Source: Cardiocondyla obscurior
Taxonomy: Eukaryota > Arthropoda > Insecta > Hymenoptera > Formicidae
Assembly (NCBI RefSeq): GCF_019399895.1
Contig: NC_091865.1
Span: 935,001-999,000 of the forward strand
Reading direction: 5' to 3'
DNA length: 64,000 nt
Of the stretch, positions 24,199 through 37,400 are shown in pieces; the first letter of the stretch is position 1, and every line of letters starts with the position of its first letter. The notes beneath the pieces were generated by a model. That model was not told the origin of the DNA, ran no database searches, and worked only from the letters and a program-made list of their open reading frames with translations. The translations under genes were made by a program, and so were the position numbers.

Positions 24199-24881
24199 TT
24201 ACAAGAGGATGGGCGCGGAATATGCCGGATAGGCGGCGTACGCGGCAGGTGCAACGGCATGGGTGCTGTAAGCTGCTAAGGGTGCGACGGGACTCGCGGC
24301 GTAAGCAATCGGGGCCGCGGCAAGTGTGTTGTAATTTCTGGCGACCACTTGGCTGCTACTGGCGGTGATAATCGGCGCGGGTAGTGCTGGTGCCGCAACA
24401 GCTGCCAGAACTGCTCCCGGCGTAGGTGCAGCCGCAGCGTAAACGATGCTCAGAACGGAGAGAATGCACTGGAGAACACAGAATAGTATTATTAAGACGT
24501 TATAACGATCGAATCTTCACTGGCGAACATCACGCTATTCAATGCGAGGCGTAAGAAAGAGGCAGAGTTTATATCGGTAGTTTTTTAAATTGCATTAAAA
24601 AATTCAAAAAAAAAGGACTATGTGCTTTCGATCAATAAAATAGTCAAGCATCAGTTGAGAACGTCTTGCCTCTCGTAGAGAATACAAAACGATGATACAA
24701 TTACTCTGCGTTAGAAATTAATTTCTATGATTTTCTCAGCATTATTTTTACTTTAAATAATTTACACATTTTGATTGAAACTATATGCGACGCACATGGT
24801 GTGAAGAGCGAGATAGTTAAGTAGAGAAGGGTCTTTTTTTTTTTTTTTCTTTTTTGGAAAGAAGCTTACCAGCTTAAACAT
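24199..24881 (-). CDS. Small Ala/Pro-rich secreted cuticle-type protein 2
   Basis: Two exons, 24881-24870 (MFKL) and 24468-24199, giving 93 residues. The second exon has no Met near its start, so a plain ORF scan misses the gene. The exon begins CILSVLSIVYAAAAPTPGA, completing the signal peptide MFKLCILSVLSIVYA. The mature chain is Ala/Pro/Val-rich with NYNTLAAAPIAYAASP and ends in AAYPAYSAPILL. Gene 1 shares the exon 1 sequence, the intron phase and the TATA arrangement, and gene 3 the tail motif YSAPI, so the three look like diverged members of one family. Secreted structural role in cuticle is inferred from composition; no chitin-binding consensus is present. Confidence 0.8.
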
Positions 24882-24970
24882 GTTGAACGGTTTAGTTTAT
24901 CCTCGATTACTACTCGAAGCTCGGAGCGAGGGAAGAAAGGGTTCTGCTTTGCGAATGAAAAAGCAATAGC

Positions 24971-24977
24971 CTTTATA
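24971..24977 (-). promoter_or_regulatory. TATA box of cuticle-type gene 2
   Basis: TATAAAG on the minus strand, 90 bases upstream of the ATG at 24881, which predicts a 5' UTR of about 60 bases. Confidence 0.7.
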
Positions 24978-27455
24978 GCGCTTTGTCCGACCCCCAACCG
25001 GCACTTCGTCAAGGTCGTCGGTCCATCGGTGCCACTACCTCCTGGTTAACGCGTGAACCTTCTCTCTTTTTTTGGCACGACTCTCTCGACGAGCACGACG
25101 AGCATCGTCAAGTGACTTTCGTCACTGATTTGCAATATTTCAAGCGACCGAAACGGCGCTTAATGCGCGTTACATCTGTCGACGAATTTTTATCGTCGTC
25201 CGTCTTTAACGCAAATTACTCAAATTTTAATCAATCTCGTTTCCTCGGAGTGAATCGCTCTTTCACGAATCTTAGAACACACGACGATATAGTTTTACTT
25301 TTTCCTCTCGACGTCTTTCTCTAGCTCTTGTGTTAAAAAAAACTTACGCAAGATTAAATTTAATTGAATTAAATTTTGAAAAATTAAATTAAAAAAGAAA
25401 ATTAAAGTAAAATTAAAATTAAAGAGGTCGTCGAGGACCGCTTCAAAAAAATTATGCACGTTTAAGAAAATGCCCGACGCTAATGAGCGAGATCTTGTAA
25501 AAACTCGCGGAAAAAGTACGTACGGTTCATAACTGCTAATTTGACATTTAATGTTGAAAAAGAACTGTTTTGCGTTTATTGTTAGCCGCAAATCGATCTA
25601 AGCGCTTTTCGCATCATTTATCCATTCTCTCTATCACGTAATCTTCACGTAACCTTGTCACATCGAATTATATTCGGCCTCATAGACGAAAAGGATTAAT
25701 TACATAACAACTTCATTCTCGTTTATATAATTTGGCTTAACAATTACCTCGACTACGGATAATGTTTATGAAGATTAATATATTCATACTGTACCAAAGA
25801 TTATTGTATATACTATAATTTCGAAGATATAAAAATTATTCGACGTCACTTTGTGTGTTTTGCCTTGAAAAATTAATCTGAAAAAATTAAATATGTATTT
25901 TATTTTAAGAAATAGATAAAAAATAATTTATATCTTCCATATCGTACGCATATAATTATTATGTACGTATATATTTTTCAGATAAAAACATTTTTTTTTT
26001 CGTGTTTTTATCCTGATGAATATTTAGATCTACATTTGAGTTACCTAATTTATTCGGTGTCAGTGTCGATATACATATGATTCCAAAATGTTTTCGATTC
26101 TCGCCTACACCTAGTCATTGCAAATCTGATCGCGATTTAACCGTGTGTGACATTTTAGGTCACACACCGATAATCTAGATACCTGAAGACTTACGTAACG
26201 CACGTAGCTTCTTCAGCAAATTGATCACGTACTCGAGGAAAGTGCGTCAGAAAATACTGGTGGACGCTAAAACGAAAGTTATCGTTACCAAACTATCGCA
26301 TGTTAATCACGGTAAAGGCGAATTATGTGCATGACCAGATATTCGGAATAAATCTGAATAAATCGCCTATTGAGGCGATAATTGTCGAGTATCAATTTTC
26401 CGTCAAGTCGATCGGGGTAAAAATGAAGGAAGAAAGAGATGCTGCGCCGCGTGTCGAAAACCTTCAGCCCGCAGATCGCTTCGGTGGTAATAACACGAAT
26501 CTTGCCAAACTACATCGCAATCTCGCAACCTTGGAAGGTATATCCTGCTTCTGATCGTGCGTCACATCGACGACATGATAAAAACAAATTCTTGCCGATC
26601 GTTTACATAAAGCATTCGTTCGAGGGCACGTAGGCTTGATCGTTGATCTCGGGAGTTTTATCTTTTCGGTCTCCTAACAAAGGGACGTTCCTTCCGATTT
26701 AGAAAAAAGAAAAAAAACATATGAAATGATAATTAAGAAAATAATAATCGAGCGAAAATCGTAATTTCTTTCCAAAATTCTAAAAACGAAAGAAGATGCA
26801 TCCACATGGCGTTATCGATTGCATATTATTTTTTCCGCGCAATTTTATAACACGAATAGAACGTTACAATTTTTTTAATTTTAATTTAAAGTGAAATTTA
26901 AATGACGCAATTAGATTTTGTACAAATAATATGATCGATGACAGTAGTACAATTATAACAACCTTCGGATTAAACTTGTATTATAATTAGTTATGAGAAT
27001 TCCTCCACTAATGCGGATTAGTTTATATCACGATTTGACTTGTATTTTATATTTTATTAATTCTAAACATAGAACGAGATAATGAACTCATTAAATCAGA
27101 ATTAAAATTAATTCACTTGCAAACGAAATATTAATTAATTATTACTTTTGTGCATTCACGTATGCGTGTGTAAACGTATGCACGAGCGTTACATCATCAC
27201 CATTGTTCTGATTTGGTTACATCACGAGAAAAAAAAAAAAAAGAGAAGGGAGAAGAAAAAAGGAAAAAAAAAAAAAAAATTGTCTCATCGATCGATCATT
27301 GAAAACTTAAGTGATAATGAAAATTACGGCACGATCCCAAAACGGAGACCGGTCATAATAAATTATTCCGGATGTGCCCCCGTACGAGTTGTACAACAAA
27401 TCGTGATCACGGTGGCGGGTGGGAGTGTCTTTGTCTCGTAAGGAAAGGCACGATG
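24978..27455. other. Intergenic DNA between divergent cuticle-type genes 2 and 3
   Basis: Upstream DNA of both genes. One clean feature is a 9-bp inverted repeat at 26143-26151 and 26159-26167 (GTGTGTGAC / GTCACACAC) with a 7-base spacer. Long A-rich runs lie near 27229-27280. Open frames here have no coding support. Confidence 0.4.
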
Positions 27456-27463
27456 TATAAAAG
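27456..27463 (+). promoter_or_regulatory. TATA box of cuticle-type gene 3
   Basis: TATAAAAG with a TCGCAGTT-like initiator about 31 bases downstream (near 27488). The predicted 5' UTR is about 45 bases before the ATG at 27534. Confidence 0.75.
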
Positions 27464-27533
27464 ACACCGCGATAATCGAGAATAGACATCGCAGTTTTCA
27501 CAGCGGGACAACCACTCACGCATCGCAGTTAAA

Positions 27534-28270
27534 ATGATGACCAAAATCTTCGTAAGTCTTGAATAATAACTTGACACGCGTTATCTACCCCTTATAGAAT
27601 ACTAGAACGATGCTAAAAATACCGATAGCACCATTTTAGCAAAGTAATTACAGTACTTTAGAAATATTCAGCAACATTGTACAATATTATTTAACAGTAC
27701 TGGAACTGCTTCGTTGAAAGAATATAATACTATCGGTATTTCTAGTATTTAATTAGCTACATATTTTTTAAATTACTTTGAGAACTGCTTTTTCCACAAG
27801 TAGTTTTTTTTTTTTTTTTAATATCGAATATACAAGCATTATATATTATAAATATATACTTTCTAATTAGATGCTAGATATGGAAGATATTAAAATAATA
27901 GGAAACGTTTCGATCAAACGAGATATTCAAAAGTGTATCGTGTATTTTTATATATTTGATTCTCAAGGTTCTCGTTGGCGCTCTCGTGGCTGTCTGTTCT
28001 GCCGGAGTGGTCCCAGCGATTCCAGCAGCGGTACCAGCGGCTTTAACAGTTGGAACCTACGCCACGAGCTACAACGCGCACGCTATCAATCATGCCATAG
28101 CTGCCCCATACGTAGCGTCTGCACCGTTGACTTATTCCGCTCTACCGGCCGCGTATTCCGCTCTGCCGGCCGCGTATTCCGCTCTGCCGGCCGCGTATTC
28201 CGCTCTACCGGCTGCGTATTCCGCTCTGCCAGCTGCGTATTCCGCCCCTATTATCGCTGGAAGACGCTGA
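27534..28270 (+). CDS. Small secreted cuticle-type protein 3 with YSALPAA repeats
   Basis: Two exons, 27534-27551 (MMTKIF) and 27968-28270, giving 106 residues. The signal peptide reads MMTKIFVLVGALVAVCSA, and mature GVVPAIPAAVPAALT follows. Then comes a His/Ala section (NAHAINHAIAAPYVASAPL), five in-register repeats of YSALPAA, and the tail YSAPIIAGRR. The repeats correspond to five nearly identical 21-bp DNA units at 28133-28237, so copy number probably varies between individuals or species. Low-complexity Ala/Pro/Tyr chains of this kind are structural cuticle proteins in insects; no chitin-binding consensus is visible. The intron contains an inverted repeat (27597-27752). Confidence 0.82.
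27597..27752. repeat. Imperfect inverted repeat in the intron of cuticle-type gene 3
   Basis: AATACTAGAA and AATACCGATAG on the left (27598-27629) pair with CTATCGGTATT and TTCTAGTATT on the right (27729-27750). CAGTACT recurs symmetrically further in, giving a fold of about 155 bases. It could be a miniature transposon or a long hairpin RNA; no ORF is inside. Confidence 0.55.
28133..28237 (+). repeat. Five 21-bp tandem repeats inside cuticle-type gene 3
   Basis: Units of TATTCCGCTCTGCCGGCCGC plus one base, start to start 21 bp. Only third-position changes (CTG/CTA, GCC/GCT) and one CCG/CCA difference separate them. All encode YSALPAA, so the sequence shows recent expansion or selection at the protein level. 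Confidence 0.9.
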
Positions 28271-28866
28271 TATCGCTAAAAAAAATTAATATTGTTCCAA
28301 AACGAAACCAAACTGACCTCTGTCCGATGGATCTGACAAATTCTAACTGGAAGCTATCGCGTTATCGATGTACTATATCCTCCATGTATTTCTTTACATT
28401 GTAAATACAGTAAACAACAGCACTGATATTGCGATTTATGATTCTTACGATGTCTCTCGTTTTCCCCGTAAATCTTAGTTTTGTAATAATTTTTTTATCA
28501 AGCCTTGCGAATTTGATCTTCCCGACTTTTTGTTCTTTAATTCCTAAATGTTACCTAATGCACTCGTGCGCATATACAGCCATTATATTTTCGAAATATA
28601 AAGAGATCCATTATAAAAAGACTAATATTTCAGTCAAAAATGAGATATTTGCTCGAGGCATCCTTTATTCCTGCAGACTTCTCTGTAAAAAGGATAATTT
28701 TGGATAAAAGAAAATACATTTCTCTGCTTAGTCATTGTCATATTCTATTAATATGACTTACAATATTAATATCGATAAACCTGATACAAATATAGTCTGT
28801 GCCACATTTTGTACTCGTAAACATTTCTTTTGAATTTTTCTTTTTGTCATGTACACGCAAATATAT

Positions 28867-28897
<31 letters not shown>

Positions 28898-31408
28898 ATA
28901 TGTATGTATAATCTTAGTAAATGTATTTCGTTTGTTCTTACGTTATGCACAATGTACATACAAACCATGATGGATTAAAAAAAGAAAAAATGCGCGAATA
29001 CATTTACATAAAAAACTGACCTGATTAGAATAAAAATGGTAACCGTCTTCAATATCAGAAGCATAGTAAAGATAAATCAACATAAAATTAATGAACAAAG
29101 TCTTCTTAGAATAATAAAACTTTCGCACGCGTGCGCGAGTGAAGCGTAATTAAATAACCGGCCAACAAAAAGTATGGCGAAAAGTAACAAAGACTACAGT
29201 GTCCTCATCTTTAATCACTACATTCTGCTAAAAGTTGCGTGTATACAATACAATATAATATATAACAATAAGCGCCTTTCGATTTGGCACAAGAGTTACA
29301 ATATTTTTAGATCTTTGGTTTTAATAAATGGCTAGACAGTAAATTCAACCTAGTAGCGACACGAAAATTAATTATGTACTCGCAGCGCGAACTTAGAAAT
29401 TACACACATTTGCGTTATACACCTCCGTACGTATACGCATACGTACGTAAACGTACATACGCACGCTCTTTTTTTTTTCTTTTGTTCTTCAGCGAAAACG
29501 TTATTTTGATCGCAAATAATATCTAAAGTTAAATGAAAACGTACGTAAAATTAATTATTGAGTCAAGCTTTCATAAAATGGATTCTATACGCGTTGCGTT
29601 TTATTTCAACACTGGAATACGTTGATATCACTAATCTTTTTCGCAAAGTTAATCGGCGAGGGAACGCAACGTCTCTTTAAACGAAATACAATCGTGCGAA
29701 TTCTCGTGAGGTTGCGCCAGCAATAAAATATACGCACTTAGACAAATTGCTCGCGCGAATCGCTAAATTACTCGTAGCTTACGGCTAAAGGTTGTCTTGT
29801 TCACTAATTAATATGTAATGACTAGAATAAAAACAAACGTTTACAATCTGCTATCGCCATGCAGAGATATACAGACTTATAGCTACCACATTAGGCATCT
29901 CGATAATTTCCCAAATGCACATCGGAGCATCCCAGATGCAGCGCAGATGCTGAATCGCAATGCTGTACAAATCATTCGTAGTAAAAACAATATTTCGTCA
30001 TTGGCTCGCGGTTAAAAGAATACGCTTAATTAGAATTTGCACGGACTATTAAAATATTGCCAGTGGACATTTGTCAGATCTCCTCTCGCTCCCCCCCCCC
30101 TTCTTTCTTTCTTTTTCGTAAAAAGGTTCTAGCTTAATTTCTAAATCTTTAATCGCATAACTTTTGCAAGGAATTTTGCTACACTGGAATGCTATTGTGC
30201 TATCACCAAAGCCACGTTAAATGGAGTATTTCTCAGTGAAGTATAGGTCCGAAATAGAAGAATATAAGCTAAGAGATAAGAGTAACAACTCGTTAATAAT
30301 TTCAATTATCACGGACGTGGCACTGGATCACGATATAATTCTGCTTTCTTCTCTCCCGTCTCTAACGATCATTCTACATCATACACAAATGATATGAGAG
30401 ACGGCGAGGTGGATTGTGGCACAATATTAATTATGACGATATTTCGTACTTTAACGTTCTGTAGTTATAAAACCTGAGAAGAGATATTAGTGAATAAATC
30501 AAAGATTAAGTAGGCAGTAATATGCTTCGTTCGGCGACAGATAGTTTCTCGTTTAACGTGCAATCTCTTAAAAATTAAATGAAAATCATGATATTTCTAT
30601 TCTTTTAAGATTATCCGTTCTGTAATCTAGAAGAGGATCGCTACGTCTTTCAAGTATTCGTAACACATACGTACATCGTGTAATGTTGCCCTCGGGCGAC
30701 GAATAAAGCGAAAAAGAAATACTTAACTCTTGAAGGAGAAAAAGTCTGCACTTTCGAGTAGAATAAAATTTTGATAGACACACGCGATTTTTAAAAAGCA
30801 TCACAACCAACCTCGTTCTCTCCTACTTATCACGCATCATACACATTTTGCATATACAGCTTGAAAAGGGTAAACGATAAATAATTTAACAGCTATGTAG
30901 TTACGAATAAATTAAATTTTTCTATCGACAATTACTCGAGCATTCTGGAATAGATTTTTCTCTGTAAAATCTCGTGCTAATTAATTTTCTTTAAAAAAAT
31001 AACATCTGTTCTGAACGTGAATGTATCATGTACACGTTTGTGCATTTATCTTTTTTTTTTTTTTTTTTTAAATCGCGCGCGTCAATATTTTCATTATCAC
31101 CGACTTAAATATTAATAAATTTACCGCAAGAATAAAAATAATAAAATTTTGCGTTACTCTTAATAACATATGAAAATGGCAGTTCCCGCCTGCAATGCGA
31201 GCAAATACATCGCGATATAAAATAATGCATATTAAATAATTTAAAGAAAAAAAAATCTTCGTTAGAGTAGAGATAATTATAAAAAAAAATCTGAATCCGA
31301 AATAAACTTAAAATAAATACCGTCAAAAAAACGTTGACTATAAACCATCAAGACTAAGGATTCGTCTTTATCGATCAATTTTTTTTTTACGATCAATAAA
31401 AAAAATGA
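28271..31408. other. Intergenic DNA and 3' UTR, AT-rich
   Basis: 3' flank of cuticle-type gene 3, then the long 3' flank of the minus-strand PRDM gene. It contains a TA/TATG microsatellite (28866-28910), a run of ten C (30091-30100) and T runs near 31050. No gene supported. Confidence 0.4.
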
Positions 31409-34400
31409 TTAATAATAACCAGGATAATGATGATAACCAGATCTCGGAGGATGATATGGAGTTGGACTCACCGGATAGCTGGGATTATATCCAGACAAGG
31501 GGGGTGGAGGTGGAGGTGGAGAAAGCATTCGACTTTCGCCAGCGTCGGATACTACATGCGTCGTAGTCGAGCCAACGGATTGCGGGCTGGTGATGACACG
31601 AGTACCGGATCCGTGCAGATGATGCGATCTGGAAAGACTTAGATCGACACTATGCCGGCTGGGAGTGAGATCTAAGCTGACCATTCGTACAACTTCGTTA
31701 TGTGGATAAGGTGGCGGCGGCGGGGGCGGCGACATGGAGTAATTGCCTGTCCTGCTGAGATCCACGGTTTGTCGTTCGCTGATATCATACAGATGATGAT
31801 GATAACGTGTGTTTTGCATCTGGGCGCCGAAACTGTGATGAAAGCTTCGTGCCGACATATCTAAACCTTGAAGTTCACCACTGTTGAGCACCAGTGGTTC
31901 AAAATTAGATCTCTCTCGGGTGAAGTCCTGTTCGAGGGAGTCATACTTGTAAGACGTCGACAAATCGAGCTGTAGCGCCTTCTCCTTCACGGACAGGCTG
32001 AGATTTTGAGCCACCGAGTCACCCTCGTCACTCGACAGATTATCCGTCGACACCTGATGATGATGTACGTCTTGATAGCGATGATTCGGTGTAGCTGACG
32101 GCGAGACTAAATCTTCTTGTTGCATATGTATGTAATTTGGCGAAGGGACTCGCGGCAATTCCTCGTGATGCAAATACTGTTCGATATTGTGCGTCCGTGA
32201 GGTGTTTATGTATTCGATTGGCCGATGTAAATGATAATCCACGTGTAAGTGACTAGGAGGAGTGTGCCGATCGTCTGGAGTAGGTGCAGGCGAAATCAAT
32301 TCCTCTTCTTGCTGTACAATATACGAGTCGAGATGATTCGGTGATCGTGACTGCGGTATCGGTGACTGCAGCTGGCTAGAGATGGAATAGAAATTAGTTT
32401 CACGGTCGTTGTCCTCCAAAATTGGACTAGATACCGTTCCTATGTCTCTCTCAGCAGCGTCCAGAGCCGCTTCAACCAGCAAACTCGCATTCGTGCTTTC
32501 TGTTCTACTTCGATATACGTTCAATCGCAATTTATTACTCTCTATCAAACTTGACGTCGTCACGCTGGTACGCGAGATTATTTTCTCATTACCACAGTCT
32601 TTTCTACTATCTTCAAAATTATAAATATTAGACGGCGTCGAGACCGTCGGTAAATGAACAGCGATATCGGACGTAGGGGGCGGATTGAATTCTGTTAACC
32701 ACCTTTTGTTACTTTTGCTCAATGTTCTCGACGTGTCGTATAAATCGACTTCCGTTTGCCCATTCTCCATCGTCCCGTCGAGTCCATCGGACAAGGACGT
32801 AGTTTGCGTAGATGGGATTGAAATTTGAGACTCTTGTTTCATCTTATATTTTACCGTAGATCTTGCTTCATTTTGTAATGAATCGACGATAACGTTTTGA
32901 GCAGAACTCGTTATCGCAGCTGCCGTTGGTGCCAATACTGATACCGATATCGATATCGATATTGGTGCCGATGCCGTTGTTGACTCTGGTGTCGATACTG
33001 ATGCCAGTGTCGGCGTTGAAACTGGTACCGGTGTCGATATCAGTCCTGATGACGGCGTTGACACCGGTACCGGTAGCGATACAGGTGTAAGTGCTGATGC
33101 TGTTGTTAATACTGGTACTGATGCTGGTGTTGTCGGTGTTTGTATCGGTGTCGGTACTGATACTGGTATCGGCGATGATGACGATGACGATGATAGTGGC
33201 GGCGGTAACGGTGTGGATGTCGATGCCGATATTGGTATTGACGTCGATGTCGGTGTCGGTGTCGGTGCCAGTACCGATCCAGACGCGGACGCTGGTACTG
33301 ATACTGGTGTCGATATTTCGACTTGCAAGCTGCTTTCTGAGCTGCAGTCGTCGAGAGACGGTAAACTGTTGCTATTGTCCTGCTGTAAAAATATATAATA
33401 AGTAGAGAATTTGTGTTAAATTTTGTATGCAGTTATACGCATAAATAATTGCTTACCTGTGAATTTCGTCGACTGGAGTGAATAATCCTTTTACAAGGCA
33501 TATCTTCAACAAGGCCACCGCTATACGCGTCAAAAGTATACGCCACAGACCTCTCAATTTTGGGCATCATTTCCTCTGTAAGGCCGTGTACCTTTTTGTA
33601 ATGAAATTGTAGACACTGTTTTGTTGTGAAAGCTGCTTTGCAGCCATTTTCCTTGCATCTAGTAAAAAAAATCATATATGTGAATAGTAGGTTAATTATT
33701 TTTTTATTTAAAATTATTTATATTTTATATAAAATAATTTAAAAATTACATAAATTAAAAGACTTACTTGAATGGTTTCACACCACTATGAGTCAACATA
33801 TGTATCTTTAAATTGCTTTTATTCTGAAACATTTTTCCACATCGATCGCATGTAGCAGCGGCAATAACATCTTTGTGATGGACTTCTTTCATATGTCGTT
33901 GCAGAGCCGCACGAGAACCCAAGATTTTCAAACATAATTTACATTGAAATTCCTTAAGCACTTCAGCCATGTCTGCACAAAAAACAATACTACGTTTATA
34001 CGCAAGATAATAAAAATAACGATAAAATTAAATAATTGTAAATCGATTGTGTTATTACCGCTATGCATTCTCTTGATGTGTACTTTTAGTTTTTGTGGCT
34101 GACAGAATTTACGGCCACAGAAATCGCATAATGGTCGTGCTCGATGTGGATTTTGTGAACAACCATAAGTTCGATGCATTTCTAAGTAATTTAGCCGTAA
34201 AAAAAACTTTTTACAATATTGACACTGATATGCGCCGCGACCATCGTGCAGCTCCGCTGCGTGTTTCATGATATTATCTTTGCCTAACACTGTGGCACCG
34301 CAAACCTAATAAATAATTCATTTAAATCATAGTGCAATTAATTTTTAATTTAATTTAAATATAATACGTCAGTAAAATGAATAAAATACCTTGCAGTGAT

Positions 34401-37400
34401 ATTTTCTTATTGTTAAACTATAATTCATATCGTGAAAGATACAGCAATGCAATCGATAATATATCGAGTGTGCAAAAATAAGATTGCAACCTCCACAATC
34501 TGAAAGTAATATACAGGTGAGAATTTAAATAATTCTATTACGAGTTAATTATCGGTCAATTATATATTAAAGTTTAATACTATCCGCACACACGTACTTG
34601 TTTTATTAATTTTATTTTTTCTCGTCCATGTGGAAGATTGTGACTCCACCCAGTAAGTAAGTTCCACGCCCGATACGATATTCTGAGTCGTAACAAAATA
34701 CAATTGCCCATGTTTAGCAATCACTGCAACGTTTCTCTTCTCTTTTGTTTCAGCTGGTCGTATGTATCGAATCCAATTACTCTTTAGTGGATCGGTGGTA
34801 CTAACATATACACTCTTTCCGTTATTATCTATCTAAAAAGAAAAAGATGGTAATGTAAATTTCCTTGACAAATATTGCACTTACAATAAAAATACAATAC
34901 AAAAAATATATTAAGTGTCCCAAAAGTCTGAATATTTCACAAATTAAAAAGAAATGTTAGAAGTGTAGCGCATTACATAGAAACATAAAAATATTAATGA
35001 ATAAAAATACTGTTAATAATAATACCTCCCAAATGTGACGCATAGAAAAATCATCTGGAATGTCCATTTCTTTAACTGATATGCCGACAAGCGGGCCAAA
35101 CTTGGCGTACATTGGTATTGGATTCTTGGCATAGATGCCGAGACCGTGAACGGTGTTAGTGATCTTCAATTCAAGACAATCTGGGAGAGAATCTCTTGCA
35201 TACAGTGGCCGATCTATTTCTACTATTAACTGCTTCTCCTCTCGCTGTACTTTCGGCTTGATCTTACACTGTTCGTTGGACGTTGACGATTCGTCGTCAG
35301 ATTCGAAACCGTCGTACGCCAATCTGCCGTAGCCCTCCGACATTGGATCCTCTGAGCCGACAGCCTTCATTATTTCGGTGTTTTCCTTATGCTTGTTCAA
35401 CCATTTGTCGTAAGAGATTGTGTCAATTACCGCATATTGCGATATTGTCAAAGGGCACGCGTCCTGCAAATGACGGCTATTGCATTCTTGGCAGAGTTTG
35501 ATTTTAATCGCGAGTCTTTGCGGCTCCGATGTAACGTCGTCGATGTCGTCGAAGCCGTCCGGCTCGTTGCCGTTCTCGACGTCTTCGGCGGCGGTATCTT
35601 TTCCGGATCCCGCTGTCGACGACGGCAGCTCAGCATTAGATAAACAGGCGTCTCGCGTTTCTTCTTGTACAACGATGCCGTCCTGCGGCGCCTTCCGTAC
35701 ATCGTGATGTCTTTTGTTTTTGTGCTCGTTCGCGTGCTTGTGCTTTTTTCGTCGATGCTTAAACGCGGTTGTCTCGTCTAAAGCGTTAGGCTCGACGAAG
35801 TCTTTCGCCGAGCTCTCTTCGTTTTGTGCATCGTGACGCGGACGTTTCCGTCTTCTTTTCACCTTGCGATCCGTTGCGTCTTTGGATTCGTCGTTCTTCG
35901 AGGTGTCGCAAAATGCGTCTTTGTACTCGTGCGATTCCGTGCAACGGCCTGACCTTATCAATTTAATTTCGTTTTCTTTTTCAGGCGCATCCACTTTGAC
36001 CTGCGCTTCGACGTGTACGCTATCGGTATTGGGCGTAGAATTCAATAAATACTCTACATTCTTGCTTATTAAATTTTCAGAGTTGTAATGTTTTGGAAGA
36101 GACGACGATTCCGCTATGTGTGACTTGGTAACTGGGTTATTATCCTCTAAGATATCCCTCGACGAATCGCCAGGTACGTCGATTGCTTTCGCCTTGCACC
36201 TAGCATCGTTAATCATCGTACTATTTACATCGTTTTGAAATCTTATACTATCTACGTGATCAGTCTTAATCGTAGAGGATTTTACGTCCTTTGCAACGAT
36301 CCCAAAGCTCTCTACGTTTAATTTTACTTTAACGTCCAATTCACTGATTACAGTCGCCTCGCGATCGATTAAATCTTTGCTTTCCGAAACTGAATCGCTC
36401 TGCGCTTCCAGGGCATTTTCGTCGGCACATTCAAACTTGTCCACTCTAATCGAGCCGCTGTTTTCGGTGCCGGTTTTCAGGTGACGCCGTTTCTTTCGCT
36501 TGTCCTTGCGATGCTTCATCTTGTTCTTGTGATGTTTCGACTTCGAAGTACGTCGCACGTGTAACTTGATTGCATCGTCTTGCACCTCCGGTACACTCTC
36601 ACTTATTGTATGGGCGGAAGGCATCTCGATCACGTTCGACGCGGGATCTCGTTTCCTCGAGCTCCTGCGAACGGGCTCTTCCTCGTCCTTTTCCTCCTCC
36701 TCGTCGTCCTTATCCGAGCTTCCGATCTTGACAGCTTCCTCGTCCAGATCGCTGCGATCCTGATCCGTTCTCCAACTCTCTGCCCCATTGCATTTACCCT
36801 GTTGCCTGTGCGTGCACGAAAAGATATATCAATGACAATTTTTTTTAGTGACAAATTAAAAACAGAAAGTTGTAAAAATGTGTGAAGAGAGAAGATACAA
36901 CTTGTTGCATTTCTGTCTGTAAATATCGTCAGAATTAATTGTCGTACATGGATTTATACCAAATGTCAATCTATCTAACGTAATCGGAACGAATTAAAAA
37001 TAAAAATTGAACGAAGGTAGGCTCGCTCTTTATTCTTTGAAGTATACTCTACTCAGCAGTCTACAAACGGTCCGAGTAACGATATGGAAAACAAAAATGC
37101 AGCAAGTTGTATTTAATTGCGGTAATTGTAGCAGTTTCGCATGTACCGGCGTGAAAAAGCCGGAGGCCACTTTTCGCTTTCGTCGGCGCGATTTTCAAAA
37201 CGCACGGGACCGTCACCCGCAGCGGCGGTATCGATCGGTTTCGCGTCACCTTCAACACCTCCACGCTGACCGAACACCGTCCCCGTAAGATGGCGATTCG
37301 GCGAAAGGCATTTCACGAGCGAGAGTAGGGGAAAAAGCACTGAACGCGCCTCCGAACCGAACGCGTGACAACTGGGCTTCGTTTCGTCGGGGTTGGGTCG

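Noticed and set aside
33091..33405. Plus-strand frames rich in Val/Leu/Asp opposite the PRDM tail
   Set aside because: Shadows of the coding hexamer minisatellite on the other strand.
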